Source: Psococerastis gibbosa (lineage: Eukaryota; Arthropoda; Insecta; Psocodea; Psocidae). From it: a stretch of DNA of 64,000 nt. The stretch covers positions 34,745,464 to 34,809,463 of the forward strand of contig OZ020490.1 of NCBI GenBank assembly GCA_963971405.1, in the 5' to 3' direction. Position numbers and translations under genes: made by a program. The first letter of the stretch is position 1, and each line of letters opens with the position of its first letter. Under the pieces are notes generated by a model that saw only the letters and a program-made list of their open reading frames with translations, made no database searches and was not told where the DNA came from. This document shows, piece after piece, positions 12,473-23,904 of the stretch.

Positions 12473-13125
12473 GCCAAAACTCAAAACCACTTTTTTGGTT
12501 CCTGTGACCTCAAAACGTGTGAATCCACTGAAATCTCGAAATTGAAAATTTTACTCCATCACAAAACATTCCTTGTGCTACGTATAAATAGGAAAGCAAA
12601 AATCATTTTTCTGATGAATATTCTTATCTGCGTGCTTTCTAACTTCAAATACTAAATTTACCTGGGACATTGATGTTTGACCACCATGCATTTGACAGTG
12701 TTAATGTTTGCTTTCCTATTTATAGGTAAGTAGGCCTATAAAGAAAGCTTTTTCGAAATGTTCTATTCCGAGATTTCAACGGATTTGAAGGTTTAGGGGT
12801 CCCATCCAGGAACCCCAAAAAGTGGTTTTTACAAAACGTCAGTCGGTCTGTTTGTTCGTCGATTTTTGGGCAAATTACACGGTGGATTTGAATAAAATTT
12901 GACCTGTAGGTTCACAAAATTAGTACCTCGCGAATATATTTTTTTATTTTTTAAAACTCAATTTTACATAGATACATTTTAGTTATTAGTATAATTTAAT
13001 ACTGAATTTTGAGACTTTTTACCTTCAAGAACCTAAAAAATATGACTAAAAAAATTATTTCTCAAAACCGGCTCAAAACTTTCTTTCCAACTTCACGTAT
13101 GTTATAAGGGTTAAATAGAGTAAAA
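12473..13125. repeat. Dispersed repeat family F, degenerate inverted pair
   Basis: 12473-12604 is a reverse copy and 12709-13125 a forward copy of the start of the ~830-bp family seen best at 22393-23227. Shared marks are CTTTCC-ATTTATA ends, ACAAAACGT-type words and the GTTCGTCGATTTTTGGGCAA block. A piece like the family's far end (TTATTTACCATGGGACTACTC) appears at 13870-13990, beyond coding exon 3. Confidence 0.6.
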
Positions 13126-13188
13126 AAACGCAACAAGTTTCTTTCCCAATCAAAGTTTTGGTGTTATAGCCTATTTTGCTGTACTTAC

Positions 13189-13404
13189 CGTTCACCATCA
13201 GGGCTATCGCCCTCATCATGTGGTGAGCTGGGCGCCGGTGGCGAGGTGGGCGCCGGTGGCGAGGTGGGCGCCGGTGGCGAGGTGGGCGCCGGTGCCGAGG
13301 TGGGCGCCGGTGCCGAGGTGGGCGCCGGTGGTGAGCTGGGCGCCGGTGGCGATGTGGTCGCTGGTGGGCTCGCGGGCTGCGGGGGTGCCGTGCCCGGGCA
13401 AAAA
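13189..13404 (-). CDS. Exon 3 of Pro/Gln-rich protein gene (hexapeptide array)
   Basis: Acceptor TTTAAG, donor GTAAG at 13188; 216 nt, phase 2 at both ends. It encodes FCPGTAPPQPASPPATT, then seven six-residue units of SPPAPT/SAPAPT/SPPAPS type, then HDEGDSPDGE. The array is an 18-bp GC-rich minisatellite at about 13221-13350. The other two frames over the same DNA are also open because of the repeat, but only this one joins exons 2 and 4. Confidence 0.65.
13221..13350. repeat. 18-bp coding minisatellite, 7 units
   Basis: GGGCGCCGGTGGCGAGGT-type units repeat seven times with two variants, inside exon 3 of the minus-strand gene. Copy number is likely polymorphic. Confidence 0.85.
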
Positions 13405-14056
13405 CTTAAAAAAAATCCATATCTTAGTTATTATTAGTTTTAGAGGGATAGAAAAACATATGACTCAAAGCCTTCAATTTTATCTACGATAGTGGTAATC
13501 AACACTTTGGGCGACAAATCGAAGATTTCAAGATGGCAACCAGTCAAAGTGATAATGATGTGACACATGCACATATAAGCTCATTCGTCTACAAAGGGCT
13601 GTAAAGGGAGGAACCAGACTGCGCTGAATTAATTCAACAGTTAGAAGCGGGATCGGTGCTTTTAAGAAATCTCCCTCGGCCTTTACACCTGCTCGGCCAG
13701 AGCCAAAAGGTATTTAAAAAAAAGATTGACAGTTCATACCCTGCCAGTATAACAGTGTTGTAGGCTATTATAGTCATCTTCCCGTTGTAGACCTTGCAAT
13801 CGTTCTATCGATCAATTCTCTGCATTGGGGTAGGGAATGTCGAGGCAACCAAACATGAGGCTAAGACAATTATTTACCATGGGACTACTCATATTATCCA
13901 TCTTGGTACCTATACTTTTTGATAAATAGGCCTAGGAAAGAATGTACTCATATCGTACCGGTTGTTTTTTCATTTTATTTCAGAATGTTCTAATTTAATT
14001 TGAAAAACATTATATACAGTATATGGGTAGATAGAGGCATTAAAAAAAATAGATAT

Positions 14057-14390
14057 TTCTGTTAAATTATACAATACAGGTAATCAACTAGTAATTGACA
14101 AGAAAGTACTTAAAATAAAATCGTCAAAATATCGTTAAAATCAGGTAGTTCTGTCATTGTCATTGTGCTAGTGCCTCTGTGATAGTGTAGAAAGCTTTCT
14201 CCACTTGATGGTTTCTAAGCAATTTAGGGAAGTTAGAAGCATTTCTCGCCGCTCTCAGTTCAATCGGGATTTTTCTAAGGTAGGCGAAATCTTGTAGTAT
14301 AGCATCCAGTCGCTCACACTTGGCTGTGCGTGGTGCTGGTCTTGCAAGGTCTCCCCGTTGCCTCGTGCTGTAGGTGTGGTACTAAACTAT
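14057..14390 (+). repeat. Dispersed repeat family C, copy 2
   Basis: TCGTCAAAATATCGTTAAAATC through TGTGCGTGGTGCTGGTCTTG matches 16190-16450 in the same orientation and 1850-2025 in reverse. Non-coding; lies in an intron of the minus-strand gene. Confidence 0.7.
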
Positions 14391-14751
14391 TTAAAATGGC
14401 GATTGAAGAGAATACCGGGAGAAAAATGAACATTTAGTTGTGCTACCCTTTTTAAGAGTTACAAAATATGGGTATACCTGTACACTGCCCCCAAGACATA
14501 CTAAAAAATCAGAGTTAGGCTACACCAGGTTTTGCAAATTTAATGTCGACTTTGACTGGCCCATACCGTACATTAATAAAGTACATTTTTATTTACTTGC
14601 ATAGCAACTTGAATATTATAAAATTTGGTAGAATTTGCCGTCTTCTCTTGCAACTACGAGGCTCCCTGGCTTTCTTTCAAAAGTAGAAACAGTCACATAT
14701 CAAAATATCTCTGCGAACTGTAAGCATTATAGCCTACTTCACTGCACCTAC
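14391..14751. other. Intron sequence, nothing further seen
   Basis: Within an intron of the minus-strand gene; no separate feature recognised. Confidence 0.4.
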
Positions 14752-14934
14752 CTTTTGGCAGCAGGGCCATCGCCACTATCCGTCGTCATAGGCCGCTTCT
14801 TTGCCGTGGCCTTCGCTGTGGCGGGCGCCATGCCTGAGGGCTTACTCGAAGCCGTCGTGGGCCTTTGTCCCTTTGGCCTTTGCCGCCTCACAGGTGGAGG
14901 AGGGGCTACTCCCCTGGAGTAGGGGGTTGGACGC
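14752..14934 (-). CDS. Exon 2 of Pro/Gln-rich protein gene
   Basis: Acceptor GTTTTAG, donor GTAGGT at 14751; 183 nt, phase 2 at both ends. It encodes a basic, Pro-rich segment (RPTPYSRGVAPPPPVRRQRP) followed by Ala/Lys-rich residues and KKRPMTTDSGDGPAAKR, which contains a possible basic nuclear localisation motif. Disordered throughout; no domain recognised. Confidence 0.7.
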
Positions 14935-15594
14935 CTAAAACACAATGTACCTACATTTCAGCAATTTTTTTTTTAAATGAACATGAAAAGTTAACCATAA
15001 CAGGGAACTAGATCATTCACTCGTATCATATTTAAACGTCTGTAACAACGGGGTTCCATTAAAATCAACATTTAAATTTCATAATTTTTACATTCCAATT
15101 CCAGTTTTGCGCAAAGTTCAATTTCTCTTAAATTATCGATCGTTGCGCGATAAATAAAATGTCATCAACTACAAGATAATGCAATATATTCCTTAGCGCT
15201 TTCATATGGTACATTATGCTGTCGTCACTAACTCCGAGTTATGGGGGTTAAAATGCTGAAATATTTTTATCGCGCAATGTATATATGTATGTAGAAGCTA
15301 AAAGCTAATCCACTGGAAGTTATGTTTCCGTCGTAAAATTGCCTTTGTTTAAGAACTCGCAGTACGCAGTAGCAGAAAGAGAGAAATAAAACCTAGCCTA
15401 TAGCTACTATTCATGGCCAAAAAAGGTAATATAAACAGAAGGACATATGACACAAATGAGGAATAGCTGAATGAAAGCTGTCATTTTGTGTGGCTACTGT
15501 AGAAATAAATGTATTTCTGTTCAATTATACAAACAAGGAAGTATAAATTTCTGTTAGCTTAAAGTTAGTACCTACGGGCAACGAACGCTAAAAA
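14935..15594. other. Intron sequence, nothing further seen
   Basis: No exon or repeat boundary that I can support; part of intron 1 of the minus-strand gene. Confidence 0.4.
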
Positions 15595-15597
15595 ACG

Positions 15598-16168
15598 GTG
15601 TAGAGGGAATTGTTTGCAACACAATTTTTGACTTCGTAACTTTGTTTAGTTAGGAGGTGAACATATCAACAGTCCTCACCCGGAGCCCTTGAGCCGGGGG
15701 CCGCCTTTTTGCCAAATGCACGAACATGGTCATAGCAACAGATGTACGTTTGTATTATGATGACCATCCAGTACTCACTATCGGTTTGTATGTATAACGG
15801 CGTATATGTTGTCCAATACGTATTAAACCTCTTAACAATAGGATTGGCTTAACTTTAGATCAAACAGTAAAGTAATATAAATAAATTATTGAAGGGAATT
15901 TAATGCTCTACTGAATATAACTTCTTGCTCATTTATAATCTGTGTTCCGATGGTATAGGGCGGAAATATCGTCAGGGCTCGTATAGTTTAGATTAGTTTA
16001 GATGTAAGCGAAAAACAAAAAAAAATCATTCAAAGCCCGCTCCCCCCCCCCCCCCTCTCCCTTCGACTCAAGGGTTATGGGTGAGGACTTTTGATATGTT
16101 CACCCCCTAACTAATCTAAATAAAGTAACGAAGTCAATAATTGTGTTCCAAACAATTTCTTCTATACC
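15598..16168. repeat. Long foldback element
   Basis: The left arm (15605-15700: ATTGTTTGCAACACAATTTT... GAGGTGAACATATC...) is matched in reverse by 16062-16165, about 100 bp each, with an AT-rich spacer. It is embedded next to or within repeat family C, so one element has probably inserted in the other. Confidence 0.7.
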
Positions 16169-16189
16169 TTTTTATTGCCTGTAATAAGT

Positions 16190-16450
16190 ATATAATCGTC
16201 AAAATATCTTCAAAATTAGGGTGTTCTGTGATTGCCATTGTGCTAGCGCCACAGTGACAGCGTAGAAAGCTTTCTTTTGGAGATGGTAATTTAGGGAAGT
16301 TATAGTTCTCAGTTACCTTGAGAGTTTTCTAAGGCAGGTGAACCCTTGTATTACATGTTCCAGTCGCTCACACACTTGGCTGTGCGTGGTGCTGGCCTTA
16401 CAAGCCCCCCCCCCCCCCCCTTTGTCTCCTATTGTAGGTGTGGGTGTCCC
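16190..16450 (+). repeat. Dispersed repeat family C, copy 3
   Basis: Same sequence order as 14090-14390, ending in TGTGCGTGGTGCTGGCCTTA and then a C-run of about 15. Confidence 0.7.
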
Positions 16451-17977
16451 CATTTTGTTTAAATTTCCCCCATACCTCAGGGCTTAAGATATGTGAAATG
16501 AAATTATTTAACATGTATGTACTTGGGGCTGTCATGTTACACATATATATAGGCTATATATATATCTTTACATTACTTCCTTAATTGAGTCATGCTCTAT
16601 CAGCTAACGCCCGAATTTTAGGAGTAAAAAATGGGAGGACCTTACGGCAACCAGTTGCAGAAGAACAATAAAATTATTTCTTTAAACTCCAGTCCAGGCT
16701 TTCGATAAGCAACCAATATACCAACAGTCATTCAGTAGGCTACGTATGATATATCATATTATTATGTATGCCACATTCAAAAACAGGCGCGAAAAACACA
16801 GCGTATGGGAACACAGTTCATCCTGCTGCTGAGGCTTACAAGTTTGATGGCCTCAATAGCTGTGTACTACAGAATACCATAACATATGCCGTGTACATTA
16901 TCCAAAAAACTTGTCAAAATGTGCTAACCGGTCTGATGAGAGTTGGAAAGTTTGTAAAATGGTTGTTGGGTGGCTACACTACGGGGACCAATGATACCCG
17001 AATTATTTTAGCAATAGAAAAAACTGAGTCCAGTTATTATGTGTTGACGTTATAAATGGCAGTTGGGTCTGTGGTTATAGGCAAACTGCTATCGGGGGCA
17101 ACGGGTTACCCACAGACCGTCGAACGTATAGTTTGCCATTGCTTCTATTTAAACGGTAATAAGCTGCTATACATACAGATGCAGGCCTATACATACGATA
17201 TTTTAACTGCAAGAAACTCGCTAATACTGAGAAATGGAGGGGTATGCTGAAAAAGCAGTAGCTTTGGACTTTGGAGGTAGCTTTTTGGAAATCGGTATTG
17301 GTAGGGAAGGTTTGGTAGATGGAGTAATCAGGGCATTCTTTAATTAAGTGAGGAATTGTAATGGTACCTGATTATTGTGAAGAGTTGCAAATAATATCAC
17401 AAGGGGTTATCGGATGAGGAAAATATTACTAGTGTAAAAATCTAATTTCACTGTAATTATTATTCATTTTCTTCGCCGGTGCGGCGGTCCTCGGACGTTT
17501 TAACGACGTATTCCATCCAACTAATCTTATAAAACGTAGGCTACTATGTCTTCTCCATTGACTATTGCGTCTCGTTGTTTTATATATGCCACTCTCTGTT
17601 TTCATACAGGAGTCAATTTTTTTTGTTGAATTTTAATTCATGACCCCTACTATCCAGCCAATCAAAAATCAAAAAATCAAAAATGCAAGTTGTTGTCGCT
17701 GATAAGCGATGAAGGCTACCTAATTTACACTCTATTCCATGTGATGGTAATCAGAACAGGGTTAAAAGCGTTTGTATAATTATTTGTCCACAGTAGAAGC
17801 ATCAACTGGCAGTTTCTCCCTGTGTTTACATACTGAAAAGTGTTCTATTATGACAATAAAAGTGACTATAAAAAGTCTAAGTTTACTTAACTTACATTGA
17901 ACTTCTTTTGGTCGGGGCTGCATTCATTATACAAGTACGAGTTAACAACTTTCTCATTATAATTTTTTTAAACCTAC
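16451..17977. other. Intron sequence, no further gene seen
   Basis: ORFs at 16768-17250 have no motif. GCAAACTGCTAT and its reverse complement recur at 17081 and 17130. Nothing else supported. Confidence 0.35.
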
Positions 17978-18060
17978 CTTGTCCTGCCCAGATTGGCGTT
18001 TCCACTTAACAATGAAGAAGCCGCCTCCTGTAGGCGTTGGGCTTCGGTCTTGCGAGCCAT
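17978..18060 (-). CDS. Exon 1 (first seen) of Pro/Gln-rich protein gene
   Basis: ATG at 18060-18058 opens MARKTEAQRLQEAASSLLSG and continues to a GTAGGT donor at 17977, leaving two bases that exon 2 completes. A good acceptor (TTTTACAG) lies five bases upstream of the ATG, so a non-coding first exon probably precedes it, or the ATG is internal. The gene runs leftward to about 9746, with introns of roughly 0.5-3 kb. The joined coding length from exons 1-7 is exactly 1200 nt including the stop. Protein family not recognised. Confidence 0.65.
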
Positions 18061-18065
18061 CACGA

Positions 18066-18395
18066 CTGTAAAAAAAAGAGAAAAACTACTATTTTAATTC
18101 TCACCTCCAGGTCATACTTTTCTGGGGGTGGCACTTCGGTGCTATACCACCCCTTAACAATTCATTAGTAAACCCACCCGATAATCCACCTGCATTACTT
18201 ACAAGACAGCCGTCTGAAGCATTATCCTTGGACTGTTACAAATACATGATTTTTATTTATTTCCAGACGGCTCACTTGCTAATCAGGGTCCTCGAGTCGT
18301 TGGACTAGCTGGCCCAGTAATGCACCGCCAATGCTGATGCTCAGGTAGATGCCACCTGCCCACACTTCATTTGTTAAGACCATAGTACCATATTA
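18066..18395. other. Upstream of minus-strand gene, no exon identified
   Basis: The promoter or a non-coding first exon of the minus-strand gene should lie here or beyond, but I cannot point to it. The 8-bp left target duplication of the next element is at 18388-18395. Confidence 0.35.
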
Positions 18396-19039
18396 TAAGC
18401 CTGCCATACCTCCCGGTTTACCCGGGAGGCTCCTGGTTTTCAGCCCAATCTCCCGGCTTCTGGGTGAATGTTTTCGGGAGGCCGTAATCTCTCGGTTTAG
18501 GAAAATCTCCCAGTTTTTCTAAGACATGAAATTGAGTGGTGTAATTTTACGATTAAGTATACATTTTAATCGAATTATGTGCAATTGTATTCATCGCCTG
18601 TAAATGCTAATCTCCGCAAAACCCCTCTATTTCAGGCCTATTGTTCACAATTTTTCAAACGGGGGAGACCCCCTGGCCCCCTTGTTTCCAACTACCTACT
18701 TAATTAGTTAATTCATTACATGTAAAACCAGAACGTTACTGCTATCAAAATGAGCAAAACCCCACTACATCAAGCCAATTTTTCAAAAACACATCTACCG
18801 GGGGAGACCCCCGGGCCCCCCTCGTGTGCAATTGTGTTCACCGCGTGTCAAATCTGAATGTCTAAAAGCTGCATACAGGGGTACGTCCTTGAGAACGGGT
18901 TTCCCCGTGGAGGCCCTCTATATTTTTGATGCTAACTTATTGCACTTGCCCTAGATGTCGAAAAAAATGGGTATAGTGTATACTGTATAAGCCAAACTAG
19001 AACCTCCCGGTTTTTTGAAAAATAAATCTGGCAGGCTTA
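18396..19039. mobile_element. hAT-like non-autonomous element, 644 bp
   Basis: Starts TAAGCCTGCCA, ends TGGCAGGCTTA (11-bp inverted ends), and is flanked by perfect 8-bp duplications CCATATTA at 18388-18395 and 19040-19047. Eight-base duplications are the hAT hallmark. Inside are repeats of a GGGGGAGACCCCC block related to the tandem array at 23905-24255. No transposase. Confidence 0.85.
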
Positions 19040-19566
19040 CCATATTAGGATTCAGGTAAGAAACCTAAGCTTACTACAAAATCATTAGAAAGCTTAAATT
19101 ACTCGAATAAATTGAAACAAGACACCATTCGTATAACTAGGCCCGGTGTACAAAAACTATTTATACACCTTACGGTCTTTGGAGCAAACGGTTTGGCGCA
19201 AAACCGAGTCTACTTTAAAATATTTTTCTCGCTGAGCTCACGTCCGATTTAGCGGGTGTATCGGAGCTAACAAAAAAGTTGCACCTGTAAAGGGGGAAAG
19301 GTGATTTGTGGTAGCATTAGATGGATCCTACCTTGTTGAAGGCTAGCGGCTTGTTTTTTTTATCAGGGTACGGTGGAAATTAGTAGTAGTAGTAGGCAGT
19401 GAAATTTGCAATGACAATTTTGAAAATCAGAAAGGAGACATCAATCTTCGGTGAACATCTATCGAGTGTTTGTCACTCTAAAGGTCTGGTTAAGATGGTA
19501 GAAATAATTATAAAAGTGACAAATAAAAATCTGTGACTGGAGGGCCTTATTCTCTTGTGCCTCAAG

Positions 19567-20011
19567 TAGGGTTGCCAACTTACTCTCCTTCAGAGTATTG
19601 CACTCTTTTTCATGCATGTGAACTCTACAAACTGAAGGTCATTTAGAGTAGGTACGCAAAAATACTCTTTTTCTGAAAGAAGAAGCAAAATATTTTTTTA
19701 TAAATTTAATTAGAAATGAGCTATTTATTTATAAATTTAGATTTGCAGTGTGAAGAGGCTTTTAGTAGCTTTCAAAAGAATAAGAATTCTGCGAAAACCT
19801 AAAAAAAAATATTGTTTTCATTAGTAATTCGAACCCCCTGATTTACAATTAAATGTTGTGTATAAAAGTGTATTTTCGGCGTGATTTTGACTCATTTAAC
19901 AGTAAGTACTCTTTTTTAAATACTGTACTCTTTTTTAAATACTGTACTCATTATTTTCCTTCTCCCAAGTCAGATGTACTTTATTTCGAGAAAAAAAAGT
20001 TGGCAACCCTA
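19567..20011. mobile_element. hAT-like non-autonomous element, 445 bp
   Basis: TAGGGTTGCCAACTT at the left and its exact reverse complement at the right form 15-bp terminal inverted repeats. Perfect 8-bp target duplications GCCTCAAG lie at 19559-19566 and 20012-20019. Internal sequence is AT-rich and non-coding, with TACTCTTTTTTAAATACTG direct repeats. Confidence 0.9.
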
Positions 20012-20156
20012 GCCTCAAGCGACATGCAACGACACTAAAGCGGCCTCTACACGGTCAATAATAATGACATTACCAGTAATGGGCTGTAACGTCATTACTA
20101 TACAGTAATGATGGAGCTGTGATCAGAAAATCCGAATCCCTATCATTATGTCAAGA

Positions 20157-20343
20157 CAGGCCCGTACCCAGGATTTAATTGGGGGGGGGGGGGCAAAAAC
20201 ACATTTTTTTTTATAAATGATAGGTTCATCCGTAGTGATTTAAGTAGTTTTAGCTAAAACACTTACATTATTTATTATTTTTTATCAAATTTAGGGGGGG
20301 CCATGGCACCCTTCGCCCCCCCCCTTCCTTAGGTACGGGCCTG
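20157..20343. mobile_element. hAT-like element, 187 bp
   Basis: Begins CAGGCCCGTACC and ends GGTACGGGCCTG, with perfect 8-bp duplications TGTCAAGA at 20149-20156 and 20344-20351. G-runs and C-runs lie inside both ends. It abuts the SINE that follows. Confidence 0.85.
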
Positions 20344-20349
20344 TGTCAA

Positions 20350-20545
20350 GACATGTAGCGTAGTCGTGCGGACTCTGACTTTCACCCGAAAGGTTGTTGG
20401 TTCGAGTCCCACACTATATAGCTGATTTGTCTGGCCATTATTCGGAATGCATGTAAAGCAGGCGGTCCCGGGGCTTCCTAGTTGAGTGTATATAGCCCTA
20501 ACTCCGCTAGGTTGGCTTAGTAATAGAAACAACAAAAAGACCTTA
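20350..20545 (+). mobile_element. tRNA-derived SINE, copy 1
   Basis: Head with tRNA-like RNA polymerase III boxes: an A-box-like GTAGCGTAGT... region and a B box GTTCGAGTCCC, followed by a body with AAAGCAGGCGGTCCCGGG and GGTTGGCTTAGTAATAGAA, then an A-rich tail. Two more copies are at 31687-31872 and 54378-54535. Confidence 0.75.
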
Positions 20546-20857
20546 TTTATTTATTATTTTTCGTTATTCCAGCTTTGTCCACGTTTCACAATCATTATTA
20601 TTACTGTCATCTTGATAAGGTAATGTCATTATTACTATTAAGCACTCATATTATGTATTTCATACAGTGTACATGTGGCTCATGCGAATAGCTTCTCTCC
20701 GGAAGCAGTCCCAGCAGCAGCCTATTCTCTTAAATTCTCGGTGATTACAAGTCAATAGCCGCACACAGGCTCAAATCAGCACAGTTAATGTCCCCAAGGT
20801 TATGCACCTGACTGATCCCTTTCTAGCTCGCTTCAATAATTACTGTATCACTGAAAT

Positions 20858-21270
20858 CAGGGACGCCGACTTGGGGGGGGGGGGGGCACGGTCCATCTTG
20901 CCCCCGCAGACTAATTTCTGGGGGGGGGGCAGCGCCCCCAGAAGCAAGAACCCTTAGTGCAGTTTATTTATTTGTCTCCCTTAATATTTCAAACATTAAG
21001 ATAAAAATAAATCACATAATTTGGCATTTGCACCGCACCAACTTTAAGAAACTTTTTCGCGTCAATTTTGTTCGCATAGCCAACTTTCGAATGATTTTTG
21101 ATATGAAGGCTTTAGTAAATAATTTTATAGAAAGAGCGAGTGTACGTCGGTCAATGCTTTCTGCATTATACTCATTTTAAGTAACCATTTACCAATGCAT
21201 TTTCCTAATACTTTCCAGAGTACCGAATTTTGCCCCCCCCCCCCAGAATTTTGAAAATTCGGCGTCCCTG
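20858..21270. mobile_element. Non-autonomous element with CAGGGACGCCGA ends
   Basis: CAGGGACGCCGA at the left is matched by TCGGCGTCCCTG at the right. The flanks ACTGAAAT and AGTGGAAT agree at six of eight bases, consistent with an aged hAT duplication. Long G-runs and C-runs near the ends. Confidence 0.6.
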
Positions 21271-21469
21271 AGTGGAATTATAATACAGTAATAGTGTATA
21301 CTATATACTGTATGTCTGTCATAGCTTATCACAGAAAGGATACTACACCTTTTAAAAAAAACGTTAGCACCACAATGGCTCAGTCGTTATATTCCCTACA
21401 TATTTTATTATATATTACGAAGCAGCTCGTTTGATCAAACATGTTGTTGTTGTTGTTGTTTCTAACGCC

Positions 21470-21790
21470 TGCTTTCAGCATTTCTGCTTTAAGCAACCCT
21501 GTCAGCCTGGCGGGGGGAGTGAGTCTGTTTGTTAACTTGAGGCACCCTAAGGGCAGACTCTATCACCTCGGGGAAAGGGGAGTTGACTAACAGGGTGGAC
21601 CTCCTGATAATAGTGGATTCCGAACCACTTGGGGAACATGGTAAAGTCACACGATTAGATCGGAGGTGACCAGGACTCGACTTATACTGCCTAAGCGCGT
21701 TATCATGTCCCACCAGGTTCCCCTGCCAACGCTGTGCACACTACCCAGTTGCCGCAGTTTGAAACATGCTCTGCTCTGATGGAATTAACA
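21470..21790 (+). repeat. Dispersed repeat family D, copy 1
   Basis: CTGTCAGCCTGGCGGGG, AACTTGAGGCACC and CAGGGTGGACCTCCTGATAA recur in the same order at 26075-26275. Non-coding; GATCAAAC lies near both copies. Class undetermined. Confidence 0.65.
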
Positions 21791-21935
21791 TGGTAAGGCC
21801 GTTGGCGTTTGATCAAACATGAGTTCTTATAAATTAATACCATGATCAAAATAAAATAGAGCTTCCATATTAATTTTACACACGATTTTTTAATTCCCAT
21901 TTAAACAAAAAAAATGTTAATAATACTAGTACTTC

Positions 21936-22217
21936 TAGGGTTGCCAGATTTACCAAAAATGAAAACCGGATAGGGAGTCAATGGGCCATTCAATTTAATT
22001 TTTTCTAGAAAAAAAAAAACTGATTTTCTCTAGTCTTCAATTTTGTGCATTTTGAGAAACTTTCTATTATAGTAATTAGGCCTAGTATAAGATTTATAAA
22101 AGTATTTCGTTCAATCCTCCAGAAAACAAAAATTTGCACACTCGAGCGAAAGAAACGGACAAAGCATTGTCCCGGTCAAATACTGTCCGGTGAAAAACCG
22201 GACACCTGGCAACCCTA
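21936..22217. mobile_element. hAT-like element, 282 bp
   Basis: TAGGGTTGCCAG / CTGGCAACCCTA ends (12 bp). The 8-bp flanks AGTACTTC (21928-21935) and AATACTTC (22218-22225) match at seven positions. Internal ACCGGA motifs lie near both ends. Confidence 0.8.
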
Positions 22218-22392
22218 AATACTTCTATACTATAAGCCATGTGCTAATGTGCGTACATTCCCAAGTTCTCAAATTAATAAAGTAATTTTGGAACCCCTAA
22301 TTGCCTAATAACTTTATTATCTGGTCTGCCTCCTGTTAGGTTCTTGTACTAAAATAAGAACAAAAAGTTCAATAATACTGCAATTTATTATT

Positions 22393-23227
22393 GCTTTCCA
22401 ATTTATAGGTAGTATAAGGAAAGCTTTGTGATGGTCGAAATTTTCAATTCCGAGATTTCAACGGATTCACACGTTTTGAGGTCCCAGGAACACAAAAAAG
22501 TGGTTTTTACGAAATGTCTGTCTGTCTGTCGCTCTGTCTGTCGCTCTGTCTGTCTGTTCGTCAATTTCCGGGCAAACTACTCGGTGGATTTGTATGCAAT
22601 TCGGCGTGTTAGTTCACAAAAATCATACCTCGAGAAATTTTATTTTTATTTTGGGCTTACTCGGTTTGGGGGAGTTTATTTTCAAAAAACTCATAAACAA
22701 CGTATAAAAAAATTATTTCTCGAAAACGGCTCCAACGATTTCTTTTAAATTTACATATACTGTAGTCGTTATTAATGTTGACACAAATGCGGGGGGTCAC
22801 TTGCCCCTGGATAGTTTGCTTCTGGGGATAAAAAAATAAAAATAACTAAATGTTAATGAAAAATGACTAAAAAATAATTTTTCTGTGAAACCTTTCCATC
22901 GATGATTTCTACCTTCAGGCATGTTTTAGGTGTTACATTGAGTAACGAACCCGGACGGATTGCTTTCCCAAAAAACTATTTGGTTTTGTGCAAAAAAAAT
23001 GTTTTTGAAAAAATGATTGAAAATTCACGGTCAAATGCATTGCGTGCCCTGCCATTATTGCTGTGTGGTAATTTATTGGTCTGACCTATCTAGAATTTAC
23101 CTCACCTCCAGTGACGTCAGGTGGGCAACCCCCCCCCCCCCCGATATATCGGAAATTTAACAACAGGAAAATTATTTACCATGATATTACTCATTTTCTC
23201 TAGCTACTACTTGATAAATTGGAAAGT
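22393..23227 (+). repeat. Repeat family F, full-length forward copy
   Basis: Runs from GCTTTCCAATTTAT to ATAAATTGGAAAGT, i.e. 14-base inverted ends with one mismatch. The interior has a (TGTC)n tract, GTTCGTCAATTTCCGGGCAAAC, a TTCTCGAAAACGGCTCC block and CAGTGACGTCAGGTGG near the far end; GACCGGTTCTT flanks it. No coding capacity beyond fragments. Other copies: 29341-30160 reverse, 28072-28666 forward with an internal deletion, 27251-27813 reverse partial. Confidence 0.8.
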
Positions 23228-23352
23228 ATGTTCGAGCAAACTCGGACCGGTTCTTTTCATTGTTTCTGAAGTTATGGCTAATATGTAATATTTTTTTTTT
23301 CCCCAGCCGGTACCCCCAGCACTGGGAGCACATAATATAACCTACTTGTGTA

Positions 23353-23772
23353 CAGGGTGGTCCAGACCATCCGTCCACCTACTTTTTCTCGAAAACGAAT
23401 GACGTCAGAGGTCTGAATTTTGTTTTATCATTACAAAGTGGGAGCTGATGCATTTCTGGAAATTAGTTTGGCATTTTTTGGGGACCTCAAAGGGGGGTTT
23501 TTGGGGGGTCCACATGCTGTTTTGCAAATTTTGCAAATTATGAATTAACACTAAGCTTTCAAATGATGTGCAATTTGACATACCGTTATATCTGATTATT
23601 CCGAGAAACAGCATATGGACCCCACAAAACCCCCTTTCAGGTCCCCAAAAAATTCCAAACTAATTTCCAGAAATGCATCAACCCTAACTTTGTAATGATA
23701 AAAAAAAATCAGACCTCTGAAGTCATTCGTTTTCGAGAAAATGTAGGTGGACGGATGGTCTGGACCACCCTG
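23353..23772. mobile_element. Foldback MITE, 420 bp, TA target
   Basis: Starts CAGGGTGGTCCAGACCATCC and ends with its reverse complement. The arms extend about 170-180 bp each with few differences, around an ~80-bp centre, with TA on both sides (23351-23352, 23773-23774). The structure fits a Tc1/mariner-class MITE; the arms also contain CTCGAAAACGAATGACGTCA. Confidence 0.85.
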
Positions 23773-23819
23773 TATATAGGATAGGGTAATACAATGTAAT
23801 ATATTCATGTACCGGAATA

Positions 23820-23845
23820 CTAATAATAATAATAATAATAATAAT
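23820..23845. repeat. (TAA)n microsatellite
   Basis: About eight TAA units. Confidence 0.9.
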
Positions 23846-23904
23846 GGTAAATATATGTAAAGTAAATTAAAACTAAAAGATAAAAATTATTAATTTGAAC
23901 CCAC

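Noticed and set aside
13221-13350. CRISPR-like regular array
   Set aside because: 18-bp units without spacers, inside a spliced coding exon of a eukaryote; it is a minisatellite.
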